Origin: JAWLGW01 sp964569055
GTDB lineage: Bacteria > Planctomycetota > J058
Length of the DNA: 16,326 bases
Direction: 5' to 3'
Assembly (NCBI GenBank): GCA_964569055.1
Contig: CAZMSZ010000149.1
Span: 1 to 16,326 of the forward strand
Shown: positions 7,367-14,939 of the stretch, piece after piece
How the letters are laid out: each line of letters starts with the position of its first letter
Position numbering within the stretch: the stretch's first letter is position 1
Notes under the pieces: generated by a model
Told to the model about the DNA's origin: nothing
Seen by the model: only the letters and a program-made list of their open reading frames with translations
The model's database searches: none
Made by a program: the position numbers and the translations under genes

Positions 7367-7466
7367 NNNNNNNNNNNNNNNNNNNNNNNNNNNNNNNNNN
7401 NNNNNNNNNNNNNNNNNNNNNNNNNNNNNNNNNNNNNNNNNNNNNNNNNNNNNNNNNNNNNNNNNN
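7367..7466. other. Assembly gap (100 N)
   Basis: Exactly 100 unknown bases, the conventional size for a gap of unknown length. The 3' ends of two convergent genes, the EEP-family gene and the zinc-ribbon gene, are both hidden here. The true distance may differ. Confidence 0.98.
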
Positions 7467-7792
7467 TCCGCCGCGGGCTCGCGCGTCGGCCGAGGAGGCG
7501 GCTCGACGCGGCGCGCGCCAGGGCGCGCCGCGTCCCGCAGGTAGCGGCGCGGCGGCACGGTGTGGTTCACGATCGCCGCCACCAGACCGGCGAGCACCAC
7601 CAGCCCGAAGATCCCCGCCAGCGCCACGTTCGGTGAGGCGCGCGGCGGGGGCGGGGGCGGCGGAGCGGCTTCCTGCTCGTGCGGCGCGAACCGGGTCCCG
7701 CAGTAGGCGCAGGCACGCGCGCCCGGCTCCTCGGGGACGGGCACGCTCTCGGCCGCGCCGCAGCGCGGGCAGCTCACGACCTCGCCGCTCAC
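7467..7792 (-). CDS. Zinc-ribbon, single-pass membrane protein, 3' end lost in gap
   Basis: The visible 108 residues begin with a four-cysteine zinc ribbon (C8, C11, C28 and C31: CPRC and CAYC). A polyproline linker follows (44-50), then one hydrophobic helix (about 57-76, NVALAGIFGLVVLAGLVAAI) and a basic Pro/Arg-rich segment that enters the N run. This architecture of cytoplasmic zinc ribbon plus one helix is common in uncharacterised myxobacterial and planctomycete proteins. No specific function can be given. The start is a GTG at 7792 without a Shine-Dalgarno sequence, but with TAAGGT 7 nt upstream. It diverges from kdsB over 67 bp. Confidence 0.7.
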
Positions 7793-7799
7793 GCGCTCG

Positions 7800-7805
7800 A
7801 CCTTA
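7800..7805 (-). promoter_or_regulatory. -10-like element TAAGGT, probable leaderless start
   Basis: On the minus strand TAAGGT (TAnnnT) lies 7 nt before the GTG of the zinc-ribbon gene. No ribosome binding site stands between them. It fits the same short-spacing pattern as the elements at 6612 and 16079. Confidence 0.4.
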
Positions 7806-7859
7806 CCGCGGCGCGGCCCCGCTTGTCAGCCCAGGCGCGATCCCCGAGCATTCCAGCCC

Positions 7860-8606
7860 ATGCGCGCCATCGTCGTGATCCCCGCCCGCCTCGCCTCGAC
7901 CCGCCTCGAGCGCAAGCTGCTCCTCGCCGAGAGCGGCAAGCCGCTCCTCCAGCACGTGTGGGAGCGCGCCTGCGCCGCGCGCCGCCCCAGCCGGGTGGTG
8001 ATCGCGACCGACAGCGAGGAGCTGCGCGCCGCGGCGGTCGGGTTCGGCGCCGAGGCGCTCATGACGTCCGCGGCGCACACCAGCGGGACCGACCGCGTGG
8101 CCGAGGCGGTGCGCGCCCTCGCCGCCGCTGGCGGCCCGCCGCTCGACCTCGTGGTCAACGTGCAGGGCGACGAGCCCGAGCTCGACCCGCGGCTGATCGA
8201 CCGCCTGATCGAGGTCATGGAGCAGTGCGAGGCGCCCATGGGGACCCTGGCCGAGCCGATCACCGACCCGGCGGACCTCGCCCGCCCGCAGGTGGTGAAG
8301 GTGGTCCAGGGCGAGCGGGGCGACGCGCTCTACTTCTCGCGCGCCGCGATCCCCCACGGCGCCGCGCCGGGCGACGACCCGCCGCCGCTCCGCCACCTCG
8401 GGATCTACGCCTATCGGCCCGCGTTCCTCCAGGCGTTCTGCGCGCTCCCGCCCGCGCCGCTCGAGCGCGCCGAGAAGCTCGAGCAGCTGCGGGCGCTCGC
8501 CCACGGCCACGCGCTGCGCGTGGCCGTGGTGCCGCCGACCGGCGTGCGCGGGATCGACACCCGCGAGGACTACGACGCCTTCCTGGCGCGGGTGCGCGCC
8601 GGCTGA
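7860..8606 (+). CDS. kdsB: 3-deoxy-manno-octulosonate cytidylyltransferase (CMP-KDO synthetase)
   Basis: This 248-residue cytosolic enzyme, the same length as E. coli KdsB, activates KDO with CTP to CMP-KDO for lipopolysaccharide core assembly. Diagnostic motifs are present: IPARLASTRL (7-16) at the nucleotide-binding start, HTSGTDRVAEA (73-83), VVNVQGDEPELDP (98-110) with the metal-site D104, SRAAIPHG, HLGIYAYRPAFL, EKLEQLR and GIDTREDY near the C-terminus (D233). All key segments are intact. No other LPS genes lie nearby, so it stands alone. The ATG at 7860 is the only start that gives the full N-terminal motif; no strong ribosome binding site is seen. Confidence 0.96.
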   Translation: MRAIVVIPARLASTRLERKLLLAESGKPLLQHVWERACAARRPSRVVIATDSEELRAAAVGFGAEALMTSAAHTSGTDRVAEAVRALAAAGGPPLDLVVNVQGDEPELDPRLIDRLIEVMEQCEAPMGTLAEPITDPADLARPQVVKVVQGERGDALYFSRAAIPHGAAPGDDPPPLRHLGIYAYRPAFLQAFCALPPAPLERAEKLEQLRALAHGHALRVAVVPPTGVRGIDTREDYDAFLARVRAG

Positions 8607-8609
8607 CGC

Positions 8610-9140
8610 TCACACCCGCGTGGTGACCGGCTCCTCGGCCGACACGTCGGCGCGGCGCGTGACCTGCCCGAAGCGGCGCCGGAGCCACAGCGCGTCGAGG
8701 GACGCCGGGCCCGCGTCGATCATCATGAGGGTGAGCAGCCCCGCGATGTAGAGCAGGTTGACCTCGTAGCCCGGCATGCCGAACTGCGGCGCGCCGCCCT
8801 CGGTCCCGATCACGTTCATGAAGCTGAAGCCGGCGCTCGCGTGGACCGTGGCGGCCGCGACCGCCATCTCGATCGCGAGCAGCGCGCTGACCACGGTCAC
8901 CAGCGCGCCGAGGATCAGCGCGATCCCGCCGGCGAACTCGAGGATCCCGATCAGCCAGGCCATGACGCCGGGGGCGGCGACGCCGAGCTCGGTGAGCTGC
9001 GCGGTGAACTGCTCGTGGCCGCCCGAGGCGAACAGCTTGGGGTAGCCGTGATAGCAGAACGCGAACCCGAGCATGAGCCGCAGCGGCAGCGACGCGTACT
9101 CCGACCACACGGACCGGTACGCGGGCGCGGTCGTCCTCAT
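8610..9140 (-). CDS. DoxX-family membrane protein
   Basis: This 176-residue integral membrane protein has four hydrophobic helices (about 18-36, 58-80, 82-100 and 127-142) and the DoxX start PLRLMLGFAFCYHGYPKLF. The segment WLIGILEFAGGIALILGAL is typical of the family, whose members appear in thiol or redox stress contexts and as subunits of a membrane oxidoreductase; the role here is unknown. The ATG at 9140 has a strong ribosome binding site (AGGAGGT, 5 nt spacer). It converges on kdsB with only 3 bp between the stop codons, so the two transcripts must run into each other's genes or share a terminator that is not apparent. Confidence 0.88.
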   Translation of the reverse strand: MRTTAPAYRSVWSEYASLPLRLMLGFAFCYHGYPKLFASGGHEQFTAQLTELGVAAPGVMAWLIGILEFAGGIALILGALVTVVSALLAIEMAVAAATVHASAGFSFMNVIGTEGGAPQFGMPGYEVNLLYIAGLLTLMMIDAGPASLDALWLRRRFGQVTRRADVSAEEPVTTRV

Positions 9141-9141
9141 G

Positions 9142-9191
9142 GGGCACCTCCTGCCGGCGGATGCGCACCTCGCGTGCCCATTGACGGCAGG
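9142..9191. repeat. Interleaved inverted repeats in the DoxX leader
   Basis: Two inverted pairs interleave upstream of the DoxX start: GGGCAC (9142-9147) with GTGCCC (9174-9179), and CCTGCCG (9150-9156) with CGGCAGG (9185-9191). The ribosome binding site lies within the span, so alternative RNA folds could hide or free it, or the pairs may form an operator. Such short pairs also arise by chance in GC-rich DNA. Confidence 0.3.
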
Positions 9192-9269
9192 AGCGCGGCG
9201 CGCTGCGCACGGGAGCGCGGCGGGCCAGCCGTGACGCCGCCGTCCGCCGCGCCGGCCGCGCGTGACCCG

Positions 9270-10094
9270 CTACTTGGGCTCGGACCCGTCCGGCTCGGGC
9301 CAGGAGTGGCCGAGCTCGGCGAGCTGGGCGCGCGCCGCGGCGAGCCAGCCGCGGTTGGCGAGCGGGCTGGCCGGGCTGGGGTGCAGCACGGCTCGCACCG
9401 GGAGCTCGAGCCCGCGCGCCGCGACCAGCCGCTCGAGCTGCTGCTGCGCCCACTTGCCGATCGCGATCACGGTCCGCGGCCGGAGCTGCTCGAGCGCCTC
9501 GGCCATGTGACGCTCGCACGCCTCGAGGCACGGGGCCATGAGCTCGCGCGGCAGCTTGTCGGGCGTGAGGTTGGCGCCCCCCTCGCTCTGGAACACCAGC
9601 GGGCAGTAGTTGAGCACGAAGAACCGGGCGAAGAACGCCTCGGGCGTGCCGAAGCAGGCCCGGATCCCGCCCCACAGCCGGCGCCCGCTCACCTCGCTGC
9701 GCGGGCAGCCCAGGCCCTCGATCGGCCGCTTGGGGTGCGTGCGCGCGGGCGGTGTGATCGCGCCCTCGAGGCGGAGGAAGTCGCGCACCATCTCGGGCGT
9801 CCCGAACGGGACCCCGGTCTGCGCCATGCCCCAGGGCCCAGGGTTCATGCCGACCAGCACCGCCTCGACCCGGCCGGGCTCGCGCGGCGCGAACCGCTCC
9901 AGGTAGGCGCGGTGGAGGGGCCAGGCGTAGTCGAGCGGGTTGAGGACGTAGTGCGCCGGCCCGAGCGGAGCGCGCGCGGGGTAGTCGGCGACCGCGGCGC
10001 GGAGCCGCTCCGCGGCGCTCACCAGCGGGTGGGTCATGGTCGAGGGGCTCTTGGCGGGCGAGCGCTTCGCGCGGGGCTGACTCTTCGCTCTCAT
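9270..10094 (-). CDS. SMUG1-type single-strand-selective uracil-DNA glycosylase
   Basis: This 274-residue base-excision-repair enzyme removes uracil and oxidised pyrimidines from DNA. It has the SMUG1 signature GMNPGPWGMAQTGVPFG (82-98), with the catalytic Asn in GMNPGP, and the second motif HPSPASP (238-244) with the catalytic His. The whole chain matches the usual length of about 250-270 residues. The start at 10094 adds a basic tail (MRAKSQPRAKRSPAKSPST); a second ATG at 10037 would give 255 residues without it. Neither has a clear ribosome binding site. SMUG1 is mostly known from animals but occurs patchily in bacteria. It diverges from a methyltransferase gene with 103 bp between the start codons. 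Confidence 0.92.
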   Translation of the reverse strand: MRAKSQPRAKRSPAKSPSTMTHPLVSAAERLRAAVADYPARAPLGPAHYVLNPLDYAWPLHRAYLERFAPREPGRVEAVLVGMNPGPWGMAQTGVPFGTPEMVRDFLRLEGAITPPARTHPKRPIEGLGCPRSEVSGRRLWGGIRACFGTPEAFFARFFVLNYCPLVFQSEGGANLTPDKLPRELMAPCLEACERHMAEALEQLRPRTVIAIGKWAQQQLERLVAARGLELPVRAVLHPSPASPLANRGWLAAARAQLAELGHSWPEPDGSEPK

Positions 10095-10197
10095 GGGCCG
10101 CGTTCTAACACGCTCCGGCGCGCGCCGGCCGGCGCAGGCCAGGACGGCGCGGGCTCGCGCCCGGCCGCAGCGGCGTATGCTCGGTGGGGAGGTGCCC

Positions 10198-11034
10198 GTG
10201 GGCGATCGGTTCCGCAAGGCGCTCGGCCCGGACGAGGTCCGGCGGGAGCTCGTGCCGGGGCAGTCGACCGAGCTGTTGAAGACGCTCGGGATCGTCGACG
10301 CGCGCGGGCGAGTCCAGGCGGACAGCCGCCGCAAGCTGAAGCAGGTGAACCACCTCGTGACGCTGCTCCGCCCGGCGCTCGAGGACGTGCTCGCGCGCCA
10401 CTCCGAGCCCGTGCTGGTCGACGCGGGCGCAGGGAACGCCTACCTCGGGTTCGTGCTGTACGAGCTGTTCCTCGGCCCCGCCGGACGCGGCGAGCTGATC
10501 TGCATCGAGCCACGCCCCCAGCTGGTGGCGCAGGTGCGCGAGCGCGCCGCCGCGCTCGGCTACGAGCGGCTGCGCGTGCTCGAGGCGCGGATCGCCGAGG
10601 CGCCGCTCCCCGAGCGCGTCCACGCCCTGGTCGCGCTCCACGCCTGCGACACCGCCACCGACGAGGCGCTGCTGGCCGGGCTCTCGCGCCGCGCCGACCA
10701 CCTCGCGGTGGTGCCGTGCTGCCAGGCCGAGGTGGCGCAGCAGCTCAAGGCGCTCGGCGCCGAGCTCCCCGACCCCGCCCTGCGTCCGCTGTGGGCCCAC
10801 CCCTGGCACCGCCGCGAGCTCGGCGCGCACCTCACCAACGTGATCCGCGCGCTGGCGGTCGAGGCCCGCGGCTACCAGGTCACCGTGACCGAGCTCACCG
10901 GCTGGGAGCACACCGTCAAGAACGAGCTGCTCCTCGCCCGTCGCGTCGGCCGCCCCAGCGCCCGCGCCCAGGCCGCGCTCGACGAGCTCCTGGCGCGGAT
11001 CCCGGTCCGGCCCGCGATCCTGGCGAGGGGCTGA
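10198..11034 (+). CDS. SAM-dependent methyltransferase, Methyltransf_32-like
   Basis: This 278-residue class I methyltransferase has a SAM-binding motif VDAGAGNAYLG (74-84), an acidic strand end in ICIEPRPQ (101-108), and the family-specific LHACDTATDEAL (147-158) and VVPCCQ (171-176). These last motifs are typical of the Methyltransf_32 family, which includes proteins related to RNA or ribosomal-protein methyltransferases. The substrate is not known. The N-terminus (RRKLKQVNHLVTLL) is also typical of the family. The start is GTG at 10198, because GGGGAGG lies 5 nt before it. An in-frame ATG at 10177 would add 7 residues and has no such site. Confidence 0.85.
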   Translation: MGDRFRKALGPDEVRRELVPGQSTELLKTLGIVDARGRVQADSRRKLKQVNHLVTLLRPALEDVLARHSEPVLVDAGAGNAYLGFVLYELFLGPAGRGELICIEPRPQLVAQVRERAAALGYERLRVLEARIAEAPLPERVHALVALHACDTATDEALLAGLSRRADHLAVVPCCQAEVAQQLKALGAELPDPALRPLWAHPWHRRELGAHLTNVIRALAVEARGYQVTVTELTGWEHTVKNELLLARRVGRPSARAQAALDELLARIPVRPAILARG

Positions 11035-11086
11035 GGCGCGGGATACGCGGACTCCGATCTCCAAGACCGCCAAGGAGGCTGTCGCT

Positions 11087-11186
11087 NNNNNNNNNNNNNN
11101 NNNNNNNNNNNNNNNNNNNNNNNNNNNNNNNNNNNNNNNNNNNNNNNNNNNNNNNNNNNNNNNNNNNNNNNNNNNNNNNNNNNNNN
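11087..11186. other. Assembly gap (100 N)
   Basis: Exactly 100 unknown bases, again the conventional placeholder length. It hides the C-terminus of the iron-containing alcohol dehydrogenase. The 52 bp between the methyltransferase stop and the gap (11035-11086) hold no gene that I can support. Confidence 0.98.
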
Positions 11187-12238
11187 GCGTCGAGCAGCGC
11201 GCGGTCCACCCCCGCGGCGGCGAGGGTGCGCGGCAGGCCCACGTCGCGGCCGAGCGCCTCGACGGCGGCCGCGGCGTCGCGCTCGCCCGAGAGCGCCAAG
11301 CCCACGCGCTCCACGCGCTCGCCCACCACCTCCGCGTTGAACCGGAGCAGGTGCGGGAGCAGGATCCCGTTCGCCATGCCGTGCGGCAGGTTCGCCAGGG
11401 TCGAGAGCGGGTGGGCCAGGGCGTGGGTCGCGCCGAGGCCCTTCTGGAACGCCACGGCTCCCATCAGCGCGGCCGCCATCATGGACGTGCGCGCCGCGAG
11501 GTCGGCGCCGTCCGCCACGGCGCGGCGGAGCGCGCCGCCGATCAGCTCGATCGCGCGCAGCGCCACCCCGTCGGCGAGCGGGTGGAAGCCGGGCGTCAGG
11601 TAGGCCTCGGCGGCGTGCGTCAGCGCGTCGAGCCCGGTGTGGGCCGTCACGCTGGGCGGGAGCGAGCGGGTCAGCTCCGGGTCGCACAGCACCAGCGGCG
11701 GCATCATGTGGGCCGAGAAGATCGTCTCCTTGCGTCGGCTGACGGGGTCGGTCACGACCGAGCTGCGGCCGACCTCGCTCCCCGTGCCCGCCGTGGTGGG
11801 GATCGCGACCAAGAACGGCTGGTCGGGGCCGATCTCGCGCCCGCGCGCGCCGTGGAAGAACTCGTAGTCGAGCGCGCGCCCGCCGTGGCTGGCCAGCACG
11901 CGCACCACCTTGGCGACGTCGAGCGCGCTCCCGCCGCCGAGGCCGATCAGGCCGTCGCACCCCTCGCCCCGATACGCGGCGGCGCCCGCGTCGGCCTGCT
12001 CGGCCAGGGGGTTGGGCTCCACGTCCGAGAACACCGCGTGCGGGACGGCGCCGAGCGCCTCCTTGACGCGCGCGAAGGCGGCGGTCTGGGCCAGGCCGCG
12101 GTCGGTCACGAGCAGCGGACGCCGCACCCCCGCCGCCTCGAGCGCAGCCGGCAGCTCGCCGATCGCGCCCGGGCCGAAGCGGACCTTGGTGGGGAAGCTC
12201 CACTGCACGACCGTGTCGAGCGGCTCGGGGACCTCCAT
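11187..12238 (-). CDS. Iron-containing alcohol dehydrogenase (group III), 3' end lost in gap
   Basis: The visible 350 residues form most of a Fe-ADH, which usually has about 380. The nucleotide-binding loop is GLGGGSALDVAK (99-110), followed by IPTTAGTGSEVG (146-157). The metal ligands are D204 and H208 (TGLDALTHAAE), H272 (GATHALAHP) and H286 (LPHGMAN), with the 14-residue spacing of FucO. H276 is the probable proton-relay His. The enzyme would interconvert an alcohol and an aldehyde with NAD(P)H. The start ATG at 12238 is only 4 bp past the stop of the glutamine-synthetase-like gene, so the two are co-transcribed and probably act on one substrate. Only about 30 residues should be missing. 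Confidence 0.93.
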
Positions 12239-12242
12239 CCGC

Positions 12243-13619
12243 TCAGATCACTTCCAGGTAGCGCTTCAGCTCCCAGTCGGTGACGGCCCGCTGGAAGGCG
12301 CGCACCTCCCAGCGGCGCGTCGCCACGAAGTGGTCGACGAACGCGTCGCCGAGCCAGTCGCGCGCCACGCGGCTGGCGTGGAGCACCTCGGCCGCCTCGC
12401 CCAGGGCGCACGGCAGCGGCGGGGCGAGGTCGTCGCCCAGCTCGTAGGCGTTGCCGCACACGGGCGGCGGCGGCTCGAGCTTCTGCTCCACGCCGGCCAG
12501 GCCGGTCAGCAGACCGGCCGCGAGCGCGAGGTAGGGGTTCTGGTCGGCGCCGGCGGCGCGGTACTCCACGCGGGTCGACTTGGCCGACGGGCCCACGATC
12601 GCGCGCAGCGCCGCGGTGCGGTTCTCGTGGCCCCAGCAGGCGCGCACCGGCGCCCAGGTGCCCTCCACGAACCGCTTGTAGGAGTTGATCGTGGGCGCGA
12701 ACAGCGCGGTCACCTCGCGCATGTGGGCCACCTGCCCCGCGAGGAAGTGGCGCGCGAGCGGCGAGAGGGCGACCCGGCCGCCCTCCTGCTCGGCGGCGAA
12801 CTGGTTCGCCCCGTCGGCCCACAGGCTCTGGTGGACGTGCCCCGAGCAGCCCGGCAGGTCGGCCCGCGGCTTGGCCATGAAGGTCGCGGTCAGGCCGTGC
12901 TGGGCCGCGATCTCCTTGACCGCCGTCTTGAACAGCGCCGCCTTGTCGGCCGCGCGCAGCGCGTCGTCCACCGCGATCGCCGCCTCGTACACCCCCGGGC
13001 CGGTCTCGGTGTGGAACCCCTCGAGCCCCACGTCGAACTCACAGAGCTGATCGAACAGCTGGTGGACGAGCGCCTGGTCGCGCGAGGTGCGCACCGCGCT
13101 GTAGCCGAACATGCCGTGGGAGAGCGGGACCAGCTCGCAGGGCTCGCTCTCGTGCACGGTCTTGTGGTCGGCGTCGAAGAAGAACAGCTCGAACTCGAAC
13201 CCTGCCTTCGCCTGGTAGCCGAGCTCGCCCACGCGCTCGAGCACGCGGCGCAGCGCCTGGCGCGGCGAGACGGGGAGCGGCCCGCCGTCGGCGTCGTAGA
13301 AGTCGAGCAGGAACAGCGGCGTGCCGCGCTCCCACGGGATCCGGCGCTCGGTGTCGAGCTCCACCTTGGCGAGCGCGTCCGGATACCCCGTGTGCCAGCC
13401 GGTGTAGGTGACGTTGTCGTAGAGCTGGTCCGCCACGTCCCAGCCGAACACCACGTCGCAGAACCCGAGCCCCTTCTCGACCGCCGAGCGGAACTTGTCG
13501 AGGGAGACGTACTTCCCGCGCAGCACCCCGTCGATGTCGAAGGCGCCGAGCTTGACCTTGCCGCTCACCCCCTCGAGCTGCTCGAGCAGGGCTCCGACGT
13601 CGACCGCGCGTCGCTCCAT
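12243..13619 (-). CDS. Glutamine synthetase family protein (GlnA/PuuA-like ligase)
   Basis: This 458-residue protein has the GS-I fold. The N-terminal beta-grasp domain carries FDIDGVLRGKYVSLDKF (27-43). The catalytic domain has GFEFELF (140-146, E142/E144), HTETGPGVYEAAI (203-215), LPGCSGHVHQSL (255-266), INSYKRF (311-317) and VEYRAAGADQNPYLALA (351-367). The opening IDGVLRGK and the lack of the usual adenylylation region are more like the gamma-glutamylamine ligases (PuuA, IpuC) than the ammonia-assimilating GlnA. The downstream Fe-ADH supports a role in amine or amino-alcohol breakdown by gamma-glutamylation. The start ATG at 13619 has GGAGG 5 nt upstream. An earlier in-frame ATG (13688) would add 23 residues that are unlike the family. 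Confidence 0.9.
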   Translation of the reverse strand: MERRAVDVGALLEQLEGVSGKVKLGAFDIDGVLRGKYVSLDKFRSAVEKGLGFCDVVFGWDVADQLYDNVTYTGWHTGYPDALAKVELDTERRIPWERGTPLFLLDFYDADGGPLPVSPRQALRRVLERVGELGYQAKAGFEFELFFFDADHKTVHESEPCELVPLSHGMFGYSAVRTSRDQALVHQLFDQLCEFDVGLEGFHTETGPGVYEAAIAVDDALRAADKAALFKTAVKEIAAQHGLTATFMAKPRADLPGCSGHVHQSLWADGANQFAAEQEGGRVALSPLARHFLAGQVAHMREVTALFAPTINSYKRFVEGTWAPVRACWGHENRTAALRAIVGPSAKSTRVEYRAAGADQNPYLALAAGLLTGLAGVEQKLEPPPPVCGNAYELGDDLAPPLPCALGEAAEVLHASRVARDWLGDAFVDHFVATRRWEVRAFQRAVTDWELKRYLEVI

Positions 13620-13759
13620 GGTCGCCTCCAGCCGCCCACCCTCCCTCAGCCCGGCGACGAGCGCAAGAGCGCCCCGCGACCCCTCCAACTGCGTCGATCT
13701 GCTACCGTGACGCCGCGCCGCGCCGCCCGTCGCGAGCCGCGCGCGCGACGGAGAGCGCC
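13620..13759. promoter_or_regulatory. Divergent promoter region between GS-like gene and lipoprotein gene
   Basis: These 140 bp separate two genes read in opposite directions and must hold both promoters. On the plus strand TACCGT at 13703-13708 fits TAnnnT and would give a leader of about 45 nt before the TTG at 13760. No equally good element was found for the minus strand. No operator-like palindrome stands out. Confidence 0.4.
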
Positions 13760-14785
13760 TTGAGCCGGGCCCGCCTCGCGATCCTCGCCGCGCTGCTGAG
13801 CGCGCCCCTCGCCGGCTGCTCGACCCTCGGCAGCGCGACCGAGGACCACACGCTCCTGCGCGGCGAGGTCCCGATCGAGCTCGGGCGGATCCTCGAGGTC
13901 CGGATCGAGGGCGGCGACGAGGCGACGCGGCTCGGGCTGGTGGACGCCCTGTCCCGCGAGCTCGTGAGCCGCGACCTGTTCGACCGCGTGAAGCCGGTCC
14001 CCCACGACGCGCCCGGGCGCAACGCGGCCGCCTCGACCCTGTTCGTCTCCGTCCTCTCGCACGAGCTGCGCGAGGTGTGGGACCTGTTCGAGCTGCAGAG
14101 CGGGCTCGCGGCGCGCGTCGAGCTCGCGATCGAGCTGCGCGACCAGCTCGACGCGCAGGTGCTCGACGGCCACGTGACCGGGGTCGCGGCGGACATCGTG
14201 AGCGACGACGAGGAGCTCGAGCGCCCCGAGCGCCGCCAGGAGCTGCGGGTCGCCGCGCTCCACCACGCGAGCATGAAGCTGTCGCGCGCGCTCCGACGCG
14301 CGGCGCAGCGGCGCGGCCACGAGGCCATGGCGCGCCTGCCGGACCTGCGCTTCCCGCGCGGGGTGGGACCGGTCACCGTGGTGGTGCTCGGCGTGGACGA
14401 CCCCTCGGGCGGGCGGCGGCGCGGCCACAGCTTGACCGACGCGCTGCAGGAGGCGTTCGGGCGCCTTGGCGCCGAGGTCGAGGTCGTGCCGCGCCCCGAG
14501 GTGCGCCGCGCCATCGCCAAGCGCGACACGCCGCTCACCTCCTACTGGGAGATCGCGCGCTACGAGCTCGACGAGCTGGCGCGCGAGCTGGGGCGCGGCG
14601 ACTACGCCGTCGTGGCCCGGATCGAGCTGGGCGGCGACCGGGTCAAGGCCTCGGGCAAGCTGCTCGACCGGCGCGGCGAGACCGTCGCCACGGCGGAGGG
14701 GAGCGCGGTCGGGCTGGGCGCGGTCCGCGTGGTCGCGGCCCAGCTCGCCGGCCGGCTCGGGACCCGCCTCGCGCAGCTCCCCTAA
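13760..14785 (+). CDS. Two-part outer- or inner-membrane lipoprotein of unknown function
   Basis: This 341-residue protein has a lipoprotein signal with lipobox LAGC (17-20), so it is anchored at C20. Two similar alpha/beta parts follow: about 35-190 (ILEVRIEGGDEATRLGLVDA, then TLFVSVLSHELREVW) and about 205-341 (VTVVVLGVDDPSGG, then GDYAVVARIELGGDRVKASG). The pattern of a strand, a helix holding a partner search, then a strand with 'ARIELGGDRVKASGKLLD' recalls the CsgG/FlgO-like fold of lipoproteins, but I cannot assign it to a family. The TTG start at 13760 is supported by GGAGAG 4 nt upstream and by the signal peptide that begins there. It is followed by a cell-wall hydrolase gene 154 bp on, in the same direction. 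Confidence 0.75.
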   Translation: MSRARLAILAALLSAPLAGCSTLGSATEDHTLLRGEVPIELGRILEVRIEGGDEATRLGLVDALSRELVSRDLFDRVKPVPHDAPGRNAAASTLFVSVLSHELREVWDLFELQSGLAARVELAIELRDQLDAQVLDGHVTGVAADIVSDDEELERPERRQELRVAALHHASMKLSRALRRAAQRRGHEAMARLPDLRFPRGVGPVTVVVLGVDDPSGGRRRGHSLTDALQEAFGRLGAEVEVVPRPEVRRAIAKRDTPLTSYWEIARYELDELARELGRGDYAVVARIELGGDRVKASGKLLDRRGETVATAEGSAVGLGAVRVVAAQLAGRLGTRLAQLP

Positions 14786-14939
14786 ACCGGGGCCAAGACC
14801 CCCAAATCCGGGGGCGCGACGGAAGCGAGACGAACCGCCCGCCGGTGCCCGCCGACGCAACCCCATTGAATACAGCGACTTGACCCGAGATCCTCCTGCG
14901 GCACACGGCTCGTGTAGGCGTGAGCGGGAGGCAGCGAAC
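14786..14939 (+). promoter_or_regulatory. Leader region of the LysM hydrolase gene with a GC hairpin
   Basis: The 154-bp spacer opens with a hairpin, CCCCCAAATCCGGGGG (about 14799-14815), which has a five-pair stem and a six-base loop but no U-tract, so it is a poor intrinsic terminator. An AT-richer stretch, TTGAATACAGCGACTTGACC (14866-14885), is the likeliest promoter area. The end holds the ribosome binding site GGGAGG before the GTG at 14940. I looked for a c-di-AMP (ydaO) riboswitch, which often precedes such hydrolases, and did not find its conserved segments. Confidence 0.4.

Noticed and set aside
8841..11603. 920-codon plus-strand frame that crosses the second gap
   Set aside because: It is antisense to DoxX and SMUG1, then out of frame with the methyltransferase and antisense to Fe-ADH. 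It also depends on an arbitrary gap length.
14786..14939. c-di-AMP (ydaO) riboswitch before the LysM hydrolase
   Set aside because: Family context suggested it, but the conserved segments of the motif could not be found.
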